DNA of 64,000 nt from positions 1 through 64,000 of the forward strand of contig NZ_AZUC01000048.1 of assembly GCF_000586555.1 (NCBI RefSeq). Direction: 5' to 3'. This stretch comes from Sporosarcina sp. D27. GTDB lineage: Bacteria; Bacillota; Bacilli; Bacillales_A; Planococcaceae. The notes beneath the pieces are model-generated. The model saw only the letters and a program-made list of their open reading frames with translations. It made no database searches and had not been told where the DNA came from. Made by a program: the position numbers and the translations under genes. This document shows positions 42,283 through 49,539 of this stretch, in pieces (the stretch's first letter is position 1; every line of letters begins with the position of its first letter).

Positions 42283-42931
42283 GGGCAGCTGCCTCTTCCA
42301 CCATTTTAGTAAAGTCATTCATAGTACGTCCCTTGAATTCTTTTCCACCGATAAAGATCGTTGGTGTTGAAGACACTTCCAGGCTATTTGCCATTTTCAT
42401 ATCCTTCTTCAACGCTGCTTCACCTTCATGCTTCTGATACGATGAAAGTACTTTTTCCACCTCTTCGGAACTTGCTACATCAGCCAGAAGTTCTTCCAGA
42501 AATTCTTCTGTGAAATAATTTGTTTGTTCAGCATCTGGTTGTTGATTTTGGAACAATAATTCATGGAACTTCCAAAATTTCTCGTCTCCAAGCTCTTGAT
42601 AAACCGTCTCTGCAAATTGAGCAGCTGTCGTTGAATCAGCAGCTATAAATGAATAATTCATAAAGTACAGTTTCGCTTTCCCAGTTTCAACTAATTCCTT
42701 ATAAATAATTGGTAAAAGATTATCATTAAAATCTTTGCAACTTGGACATTTATAATCACCGAATTCAACAATTTCAACTGGTGCAGACTCTTCACCTAAA
42801 TATGGTTGACCCTCATAGTCCAAAACAACCGACTTTTCGCTAACATCCGTTAACACAATAACCCCTATGATACATACAGCTACTAACCCGACAATCCAAA
42901 AAATCTTCTTTGACAACACAAACACTTCCAT
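42272..42931 (-). CDS. bdbD: DsbA-like thiol-disulfide oxidoreductase
   Basis: Membrane-anchored thioredoxin-fold oxidant, up to 219 residues. An N-terminal helix (IFWIVGLVAVCIIGVIVLT) precedes FGDYKCPSCKDFNDN with the CPSC active site, a helical insertion, and the cis-Pro loop SSTPTIFIGGKEFKG. It transfers disulfides to exported proteins and is recycled by BdbC, which overlaps it. The start is uncertain: the ATG at 42931 lacks a good ribosome site, whereas ggaagtg precedes GTG 42919 and TTG 42916. A palindrome resembling a BlaI-type site lies immediately upstream. Confidence 0.93.
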   Translation of the reverse strand: MEVFVLSKKIFWIVGLVAVCIIGVIVLTDVSEKSVVLDYEGQPYLGEESAPVEIVEFGDYKCPSCKDFNDNLLPIIYKELVETGKAKLYFMNYSFIAADSTTAAQFAETVYQELGDEKFWKFHELLFQNQQPDAEQTNYFTEEFLEELLADVASSEEVEKVLSSYQKHEGEAALKKDMKMANSLEVSSTPTIFIGGKEFKGRTMNDFTKMVEEAAAHGK

Positions 42932-42936
42932 TTCAA

Positions 42937-42951
42937 ACTACATTTTGTAGT
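42937..42951. promoter_or_regulatory. BlaI/MecI-type half-site palindrome before bdbD
   Basis: ACTACA-TTT-TGTAGT has perfect six-base arms containing TACA/TGTA, the core recognised by BlaI/MecI family repressors. It lies six bases upstream of the first bdbD ATG. Confidence 0.55.
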
Positions 42952-42967
42952 GTATTTAAGTAAGAAT

Positions 42968-43816
42968 TTACAAAAGCACAAAAACAAAGAGCATGCAGAT
43001 CAGACTAAAAACTAACAATGAAAGACATGCGACTTTCACCGGAAGCTTCAACTGAAATTCCTTAAACGGGTTCAAAAGATATTCGATCCGATAATTAACC
43101 GACGTATCCGCGAATGACGCATGAACAAAAGGAATTTTTTCTTGCTTGCCCACTTTCAGCATTTTCAAAAGTGCACTGCCCAAATTCACAGATGTTGCTT
43201 GTTTTTCAATCGCGAATTCATCCGCCAATAATTCTTTAAAGATTCTATATTTCTGATTAAACCACTTAAGAATCGGGATATACCATAACGTCGATGAGCA
43301 AAGTGAAATCAGAAAGTTTTTTAACGGATCGCGACTTTCTTTATGATACATCTCATGATACATAACTGCTGTTAACTCATCATCAGTTAAAAGTTTCATC
43401 AACCCTGTTGAAAGGACGATTCTAGGTCGAATAAGTCCCATCGTAATTGCAATCGCTGCGGGATGGGAGATCACCATAAATTCATTTTTTTCACTAGCAT
43501 ATTTCTGATTCATCTAGAATGTGAGCGCATTTTCTTTATAGAGCTCGAATCGTTTTTTCATTCGCTTTGCATAGAACCAATGCATGACCATTTTCCATAT
43601 CAAAAACAATAACGTATAAATAACAAACACATCAAGAACATACTCAAGAAAAGATAGACCGACTACTTTAAGCCAACTGTGACAAACTGCTACAAGGTTA
43701 AACCGGACGTTCCACCCTACTAGCATCGAAAGGATGTAGATACTCATTTGAAGAAAAATCGTTCCTGAAATAACTAGGGATCCGATAAACAAAAGAGTTG
43801 ATTGACGTTTGGACAT
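42968..43816 (-). pseudogene. M56 (BlaR1-like) metallopeptidase gene split by in-frame TAG
   Basis: Two abutting segments in the same frame make one 282-codon M56 gene. The 5' part (43816-43514, 100 codons) has two membrane helices and ends ELYKENALTF then TAG. The 3' part (43513-42968, 181 codons) starts at the very next codon with MNQKYASEKN and carries the zinc motif YHEMYHKES (HExxH) and a last membrane helix. No ribosome site precedes that ATG. So either a nonsense mutation has truncated the sensor protease, or the halves are made separately, or TAG is read through. It normally would sense a signal and relieve BlaI repression. It lies three bases after the BlaI-type gene. Confidence 0.8.
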
Positions 43817-43819
43817 ACA

Positions 43820-44233
43820 TTAAACGTCCTTTTTCAATTCTTTTATTTTTTGTTCAAGTTGGGCTACCAAATCATCATCCACGTCTTCCAGTGCATCGAG
43901 CATATGGCTGACGACAACTGTTCCAAATTCCTCCATTAGTTCATTGGTCATCTCTTTTGACTGCGTATTTAAAAATTCGTTTCTTGAAGTAACCGGTTTA
44001 TATAATGAAGATCTTCCCTCAGACCTTTTTTGAAGGACCCCTTTCTCTGTTAACCGGTTCATCACTGTCATGACTGTGTTGAAGTTTGTCGGTTTTTCTT
44101 TATCAAGGACTTGCTGAACTTCTTTGATGGTCCTTTCACCGTCATTCCATAAGACGTCCAGAATCTTCGCTTCAAGTGGTCCAAAAAAGCGGTTCAATCC
44201 ACTTTCATTGATTTTAAACTTTCGTATCCTCAC
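43820..44233 (-). CDS. BlaI/MecI/CopY family transcriptional repressor
   Basis: A 137-residue winged-helix repressor. Typical blocks: GPLEAKILDVLWNDGERTIK, VQQVLDKEKPTNFNTVMTVM, NRLTEKGVLQKRSEGRSSLY in the wing, followed by a leucine-rich dimerisation tail. It is first gene of the group BlaI-M56-BdbD-BdbC. In the known systems an M56 protease inactivates BlaI when a cell-wall signal is sensed; no beta-lactamase or PBP2a gene is present here, so the targets seem to be this operon and bdbDC. An inverted repeat lies just upstream. Confidence 0.93.
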   Translation of the reverse strand: MRIRKFKINESGLNRFFGPLEAKILDVLWNDGERTIKEVQQVLDKEKPTNFNTVMTVMNRLTEKGVLQKRSEGRSSLYKPVTSRNEFLNTQSKEMTNELMEEFGTVVVSHMLDALEDVDDDLVAQLEQKIKELKKDV

Positions 44234-44244
44234 CTACTATTCAC

Positions 44245-44269
44245 CTCACATTACTCATTGTAGTGTGAG
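44245..44269. promoter_or_regulatory. Inverted repeat operator upstream of the BlaI-type gene
   Basis: CTCACATTAC-TCATT-GTAGTGTGAG: ten-base arms with one mismatch, 12 bases before the start codon. It contains the ACTACA/TGTAGT-like core seen before bdbD. Confidence 0.65.
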
Positions 44270-44708
44270 CCGATTATCGCGTCAAGAATTCTTGGTGAAA
44301 ACTACTTTATTCACTTAGTGGAAATGTAAACTGGTGCAACTATTTATAGCACCTGATGGTAATTGTCCAGGTTCATAAAACATCTTGGATGAATGAATAG
44401 ATTAAAGGAAGAGGCATTTCTTCTATGGGGCTCTTTTCCGAGATCAATCAAAGGAAATAGTTTAATCAAAACGCTTTATTCAAAAATGATTTTTACAGTT
44501 AATCCAGAATATGAGTTGTGCGTGCGATACCAGTGGATAAAAAACACTTCTTAATATTTCTGAAAAGTGTTTTATCTTGATATTTCACTTCTAAGGGATG
44601 TCTAAGGACAAATGATTATAAAGATAAAAGAAAACAAATAATAACTGTATAAAAGTAGTGATGATCGCACGTAAATATTATTTTTTTAGTAAATAATGTT
44701 TTTTCTTG
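44270..44708. other. Intergenic region with an orphan terminator hairpin
   Basis: About 440 AT-rich bases without a supportable gene. At 44541-44573 aaaacactt / aagtgtttt forms a terminator-like hairpin with no gene directly upstream, which may mark the end of a deleted gene or an unseen small RNA. Confidence 0.5.
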
Positions 44709-44733
44709 ATATACTACGCGTTGCATAGTATAT
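44709..44733. promoter_or_regulatory. PadR-type operator overlapping the promoter
   Basis: ATATACTA-cgcgttgca-TAGTATAT is a perfect eight-base inverted repeat about 100 bases before the PadR gene. The TACTA/TAGTA form is like operators of PadR regulators that control their own operon. Confidence 0.65.
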
Positions 44734-44834
44734 TGTGTTAACAAGTAATCTTGTAGTTGTTACAACCAAAACTTTTTTCAATGTGTGAGAATTAAAAGGG
44801 CTTCTAAAAAATTTGCAGTTTCAGGAGGGGTGCT

Positions 44835-45152
44835 ATGGACACACAATTAAAACGAGGTTTGCTTGAAGTATGTGTATTGACCATTCTTTCAAAAGAAGAT
44901 TCGTATGGATACAAAATTGTTCGAGACCTATCAGAACATGTTGAGATTACTGAATCAACACTGTATCCAATCTTAAAGCGTTTGGAGAAACAGAGTTGTG
45001 TGTCCGCTTACACGGTTGAACATAAAAATCGGTTACGGAAATACTTCAAAATAGAACAGGTGGGTCAAGAAAAGATTCAAGAATTTTTAAATGACTGGGA
45101 ATCTGTTTTAGCAATATATAAATTTGTTAAAGGGGGTGGGAAAGATGAATAA
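44835..45152 (+). CDS. PadR family transcriptional regulator
   Basis: A 105-residue PadR repressor (subfamily 2). Winged-helix landmarks: RGLLEVCVLTILSKEDSYGY, EITESTLYPILKRLEKQSCV and KNRLRKYFKIEQVGQEKIQE. caggagggg lies six bases before the ATG. Its stop overlaps the start of the next gene by eight bases. The three-gene order PadR, DUF1700 membrane protein, DUF4097 exported protein is a common Firmicute operon thought to respond to membrane-active compounds; the operator upstream suggests autoregulation. Confidence 0.93.
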   Translation: MDTQLKRGLLEVCVLTILSKEDSYGYKIVRDLSEHVEITESTLYPILKRLEKQSCVSAYTVEHKNRLRKYFKIEQVGQEKIQEFLNDWESVLAIYKFVKGGGKDE

Positions 45153-45717
45153 GTCGAAGTTCATGTCAGAACTTGCCATTAGACTTAATACCTTGCCACA
45201 ACACGAAATCAACAAATCCCTCGCATATTATTCAGAAATAATTGCAGACCGAATGGAAGACGGCATGTGTGAGGAAGTCGCTGTATCTGGTCTTGGAGAT
45301 ATTGATGAAATCGCTCAGGAAATAGTGCTCGATGCTACACCTATCTCGAAATTCATCCTACCTAACAGGCCGTTGTCCAGTTCAGATATTTTTTTCTTAA
45401 TTTTGTGTTCCCCCCTAATCATTTTATTAATTGGAATTATTTTTCTGATTTATCTTTCCGTATGGTTAGTTATTAGTGCACTGTATTTAGTTGATTTGTC
45501 TTTTGTGCTAGTTGGTTTAGGAGGAATAGTTGCTTCTATAGTAGATTTCAGTAATAACATACCGATAAATATACTTATGTTTTTTGCCAGTATGTTTTCT
45601 ATTGGCATAGGTATTGTTATATACGCTCCTATTAAAATGATTACCAAAAAATTATGGGGATTAACTACATCGGTTATAAGGTATATTAAAATAAAATTAA
45701 TGAGAAAGAAGGACTGA
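45145..45717 (+). CDS. DUF1700 (HAAS domain) membrane protein
   Basis: A 190-residue protein with an N-terminal helical HAAS/DUF1700 domain (MSELAIRLNTLPQHEINKSL, then AYYSEIIADRMEDGMCEEVA and a short GLGDIDEIAQEI) and three or four C-terminal membrane helices from about residue 80. The ATG at 45145 is preceded by ggggtggg and overlaps the PadR stop (ATGAATAA). HAAS-domain proteins usually partner with a DUF4097 protein and a PadR-like regulator, as here. A role in sensing or shaping the membrane is inferred. Confidence 0.9.
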   Translation: MNKSKFMSELAIRLNTLPQHEINKSLAYYSEIIADRMEDGMCEEVAVSGLGDIDEIAQEIVLDATPISKFILPNRPLSSSDIFFLILCSPLIILLIGIIFLIYLSVWLVISALYLVDLSFVLVGLGGIVASIVDFSNNIPINILMFFASMFSIGIGIVIYAPIKMITKKLWGLTTSVIRYIKIKLMRKKD

Positions 45718-45720
45718 AAC

Positions 45721-46515
45721 ATGAATATCACAATAAAAAAATTTTTAGGAAGCATCTTCGCATTTACTTTAATCGTAATTCTTGCAGCGTGTTCATCTGA
45801 TCCCGAAGTGTCTTATGAGAAAAAAAATTACTCTGTAGAAGCTTCAACTGTGAAGCAAATCTCATTGTCCACTAAAGGGAGAAGTGTCGAGTTAGAAGCG
45901 TCCAAGGATGATGAAATTCATATCACTTATTTTGAAAGTGATAAAGAATCTTATAATGTCGATCTTCAAGATAACGGTGATTTAATGATGCAGTTAGTAA
46001 CAGATAAAGACTGGAAAGATTATATTGGGTTAAAAACAGACAAAGAACATCACCTTGTAAAAATTGCTGTTCCTAATGGCATTTCTAGCGGAGTTAAAAT
46101 CGAAACATCTAATGAGGATATCATTTTGTCTAACCTGAAAATAGATGGACAAGTCGAAGCCACAACAAATGAAGGGAAAATAAAAGCTTCAAATATAACA
46201 ACTAACAAAAATATAAAAATGAAAACCAAAAATGATGATATTATTCTGGACGAAGTGAGTGCAGAAGGTAGCATTGAAGCCACATCTAACAAAGGCGACA
46301 CTAAGGTTTCGAATGTTTCAGTGGGCGATGCATTGAAGCTAAGGACAAAAGATGGAGATATTACTGGAACTGTGAAGGGTTCATATGATTTGTTTAAAAT
46401 TATTAGTGAGGTCTCTAAAGGGGAAAATAATCTACCTGAAACCAAAAAAGGTGGGAATAAAACATTAGATGTAGGTGCAAATAATGGAGACATCAATATC
46501 GAATTTGTTGAATAA
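45721..46515 (+). CDS. DUF4097 beta-solenoid lipoprotein
   Basis: A 264-residue exported protein, third gene of the PadR operon (three bases after DUF1700). The lipobox is LAAC (Cys24 region). The mature part consists of short repeating strands typical of DUF4097/adhesin-like solenoids: IETSNEDIILSNLKIDGQVE, ATTNEGKIKASNITTNKNIK, MKTKNDDIILDEVSAEGSIE, ATSNKGDTKVSNVSVGDALK, each about 20 residues. In other systems these proteins sit on the outside face and contribute to envelope stress responses. No typical terminator was found close behind. Confidence 0.88.
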   Translation: MNITIKKFLGSIFAFTLIVILAACSSDPEVSYEKKNYSVEASTVKQISLSTKGRSVELEASKDDEIHITYFESDKESYNVDLQDNGDLMMQLVTDKDWKDYIGLKTDKEHHLVKIAVPNGISSGVKIETSNEDIILSNLKIDGQVEATTNEGKIKASNITTNKNIKMKTKNDDIILDEVSAEGSIEATSNKGDTKVSNVSVGDALKLRTKDGDITGTVKGSYDLFKIISEVSKGENNLPETKKGGNKTLDVGANNGDINIEFVE

Positions 46516-46958
46516 CCAAGTTTCTCAAAACATCAATTAAACTTGTGCATACCTGAGGAAGAACGTTCCTGACTAAAATGAAATATGCTTATACAATTTC
46601 GGTATAAACCAGGTAGTTTCGATTTTTTATTTATTAAGTTAAATTGAGGAGTTAAAAAGGGAGCAACACTCTGAAAAGCTTCCCCTACATGGAGTACCAT
46701 ACAGATTGGGAAAGAACGCGTTTTATCATCTCTGTTAATAGGCGCGAGAACTTTCTATAACCGTCCTGCTGTCGAACTTCCGAAAGTACGGTTCTAAATA
46801 TGCATTATACAAAAATAATTACTACCCCATGTAGGGTTGGCGGGAAGAGAAAGATTCCTTAATATGAAAATCACTCTTGTCAAACAAGCACATGAAATGT
46901 TAACAAACTGAGATGAAGCAACAAATTCAAAAAGTGTTGATGAATGGAGTGAATGTTA
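46516..46958. other. Intergenic region containing a 154-bp inverted-repeat-bounded element
   Basis: CCCTACATGGAGTA at 46683-46696 and TACCCCATGTAGGG at 46823-46836 are inverted copies (13 of 14 bases) bounding 154 bases. The interior has no convincing gene. It may be a miniature transposable element or a decayed IS remnant; target duplication is not clear. The rest of the gap shows nothing else. Confidence 0.4.
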
Positions 46959-47366
46959 ATGACACAGTCAATATTACATACGGCTTTGGTAGTTAAAGAC
47001 TATGATGAGGCGATAGCTTTTTATACAAAAAAGCTCAAATTCAACCTAGTGGAGGATACGTATCAGCCGAAGCAAAATAAGCGCTGGGTAATAGTATCTC
47101 CCTCAGGATTTGGTTCCGCGATACTATTAGCAAAAGCTTCAAATCCTGAGCAAGAGCAATTCATTGGATATCAATCTGGTGGGCGCGTTTTTTTATTTTT
47201 AAGGACAGATGATTTTTGGAGAGATTACAATGAAATGGTCTCAGTAGGTATAGAGTTCGTCAGGGAACCCAGTGAAGAATCGTATGGAACTGTAGCGGTT
47301 TTCAAAGATTTATACGGAAACTTATGGGATTTACTAGAGCTCAATGAAACTCATCCCATGTATTGA
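46959..47366 (+). CDS. VOC (glyoxalase/bleomycin-resistance) family protein
   Basis: A 135-residue vicinal-oxygen-chelate protein with two paired beta-alpha-beta-beta-beta units. Markers: ILHTALVVKDYDEAIAFYTK, GFGSAILLAKASNPEQEQFI, FLFLRTDDFWRDYNEMVSVG and the closing TVAVFKDLYGNLWDLLEL, with the C-terminal metal-ligand Glu. The ATG at 46959 suits ggagtg better than the one at 46953. Substrate unknown; such proteins include glyoxalases, dioxygenases and antibiotic-binding proteins. Confidence 0.88.
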   Translation: MTQSILHTALVVKDYDEAIAFYTKKLKFNLVEDTYQPKQNKRWVIVSPSGFGSAILLAKASNPEQEQFIGYQSGGRVFLFLRTDDFWRDYNEMVSVGIEFVREPSEESYGTVAVFKDLYGNLWDLLELNETHPMY

Positions 47367-47470
47367 CGAGTCATAATGTAAGTGAACATTTTTATTAAGC
47401 TTCTTTTATGAGAGGTACAAAGAAAGCTGTGAGCTTTTCTCGGATATCTGCGCGGAATAGGTATTCAAGT

Positions 47471-49156
47471 TTAATTCGCTTTTATCCCATCCCTGATTCC
47501 CGTCCATTCACGTACTTCAGTAAAATTCTTAGCCATTTGATTCGCCTTGCTCGTAATACTCTCTGGATAATCAAGAACTTCCAATAGTTTTATAGCATTC
47601 CTTGTAATTGACGGTCCGTCATGAACTTTATAATCAAATAATACCTTATCATTTTCAATCCGTTCTCTAAAATGATAATTGCTATACAGATTCTCTGCAA
47701 TTTCTGTAAGTTCAATATCATGCGAAGCAATCAATGTCATGCCATGGCTTCCAGATAACCATTCCATAATTGCAGCGGAGGCTGAAATTCTTTCAATTGT
47801 ATTCGTTCCTTTTAATATTTCATCTACAAATGAAATGAACGGTTTCTTTTCTTCACTAAGCTTAATAATTCTTTTAAGGGATTTAATTTCTGCAATGAAA
47901 TAGCTGTCTCCATCCAATACACTATCTTGTATCGCCATAGATGTGACGATGTAACTTGGTTTCATCGTCCAGCTTTTAGCTAATACCGTATTAATAGTTT
48001 GGGCCAGAATCGCATTAATGGCTATCGCTTTAATATAAGTCGATTTTCCAGAAGCGTTTGAACCTGTAATAAGCACGTTTTTTCCAAGCGTTGAAGTATT
48101 CGTAACTGGCTTCCTCAGAAGTGGATGTGCCAAGTCTTCAAATCGGATTTCTTCTTCGTCCACAAAGTTAGGTGTAGTATAACTAACAAGTGTTTTCCGA
48201 TAATACGCTACCGCGACTGCCGCATCAAGTTCACCAATCAACTCCCACAAGTGCTTGTATGCTTTTTTATGAATGATAATTGTTTTAACAATTTGGTTGT
48301 ACGCTATAAAATCTAGTAAAAAAATTATTCTAAAATACTCTAACAGCACATCAAAATCCCCGCTCTTATTGCTACCAATGGATAATACTTTACCCCAAAA
48401 AGCCGTTTTCCCAAGAGCTTTTCCTTCTCCTTTCAAAATATTAGCAACTATATTAAACCTGGGGTGACGAATAGCAGATAAACTTTTCCCAGTGTTCACA
48501 ATGGCAGCTACATATGTAATTGAGTGTAATTCAATTTCCAACATTTTTTTATTTCTATAGTAAATCACTAAGTTCGTTATAAAAGAAATCGTTATAATAG
48601 CCACTCCATACTTCAAACTGAAAAGCATAAAGACGATCGATAGTATAGGTATAACGGCAAGTATGATATATAGATAGGCGTGTTTAATTTTATGAGCATT
48701 CATCTCATAGAAATACGAAGACGTGTTTGTATAGTTTCGTTTTCCAAGACCAGATAAAACCAGAAGTACTTTTTCTCTCAACTTTTGATCTCTCTCTAAC
48801 AAAGCATAAAGTTCTTCTTTATCATGGACATCTTTACATCTTGGATCTATATCTCTCAGTTGATTGAATAAATACTCCGATCCTACACTAGTTTGTGTGT
48901 AATTAAGCTTTTCAAATACATCTTGCATGGATAAATCATTCCAAGTTAACGAATCTACACCTGCATAATTATCGGCGTGCTCTTTCTTATTCTTCCAATA
49001 TGAGGATACGGACTCGAAGTCTTCACTGGCAGAAAAGTATGTCCCATTTTCCCATTCTTGCTTCAGACGTTTTAATTTCTTTTGGTTTTTGGGTAGTAGA
49101 CTATATATTATGAAAACCAATGCAGCTAGTGCAAGTATTAGTACTGGATTCACCAT
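47471..49156 (-). CDS. Membrane-anchored MutS-like ATPase
   Basis: A 561-residue protein of the MutS-related group that lacks the mismatch-recognition domain. N-terminal helix (about 4-22) plus two helices (about 155-200) should anchor it to the membrane. The C-terminal part is a MutS clamp and ATPase domain: Walker A ITGSNASGKSTYIKAIAINA (about 365), the N2-like EIKSLKRI, Walker B FVDEILKGTNTIERISASAA and the H-loop LIASHDIELTEIAE. Function of these membrane MutS-like proteins is not established. It is monocistronic; the ATG follows aaggaaggtg. Confidence 0.88.
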   Translation of the reverse strand: MVNPVLILALAALVFIIYSLLPKNQKKLKRLKQEWENGTYFSASEDFESVSSYWKNKKEHADNYAGVDSLTWNDLSMQDVFEKLNYTQTSVGSEYLFNQLRDIDPRCKDVHDKEELYALLERDQKLREKVLLVLSGLGKRNYTNTSSYFYEMNAHKIKHAYLYIILAVIPILSIVFMLFSLKYGVAIITISFITNLVIYYRNKKMLEIELHSITYVAAIVNTGKSLSAIRHPRFNIVANILKGEGKALGKTAFWGKVLSIGSNKSGDFDVLLEYFRIIFLLDFIAYNQIVKTIIIHKKAYKHLWELIGELDAAVAVAYYRKTLVSYTTPNFVDEEEIRFEDLAHPLLRKPVTNTSTLGKNVLITGSNASGKSTYIKAIAINAILAQTINTVLAKSWTMKPSYIVTSMAIQDSVLDGDSYFIAEIKSLKRIIKLSEEKKPFISFVDEILKGTNTIERISASAAIMEWLSGSHGMTLIASHDIELTEIAENLYSNYHFRERIENDKVLFDYKVHDGPSITRNAIKLLEVLDYPESITSKANQMAKNFTEVREWTGIRDGIKAN

Positions 49157-49333
49157 TAAAACACCTTCCTTCTACCCGTTATACGATTTTATTGACAGAA
49201 GGTTTCGTCATTTCTTTGTATATCTGAATACACATGAGGCTTATATACATTACTTTTCTATGAATGTGTTGCATAAATGCCCCCACATAGTCATTCAATA
49301 TGGTTTATAGGTGTAGTAAGTAGTTTACTACTA

Positions 49334-49382
49334 AAAAAAAAGCATCGTTCTCTCAAAAAAATGAGTAAACGATGCCTTTTGA
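49334..49382 (-). terminator. Terminator of the glycosidase operon
   Basis: On the minus strand aaggcatcgtttactcattt ... gagaacgatgcttttttttt forms a strong hairpin. It lies 160 bases beyond the glycosidase stop, and the minus-strand frame between (49530-49395) is open: TAPIAYFKWDTPPRCEVLSR then LLLKQLIDSNKKHITCLNVR and GYW. This may be a gene relic or long 3' UTR. Confidence 0.75.
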
Positions 49383-49539
49383 TTCATTTGGATTTTACCA
49401 ATACCCTCTTACATTTAAGCACGTAATATGTTTTTTATTACTATCAATAAGTTGTTTCAAGAGCAACCTACTAAGAACTTCGCATCTTGGAGGAGTATCC
49501 CATTTAAAGTAAGCAATTGGGGCGGTGCTGATTTCCTGC

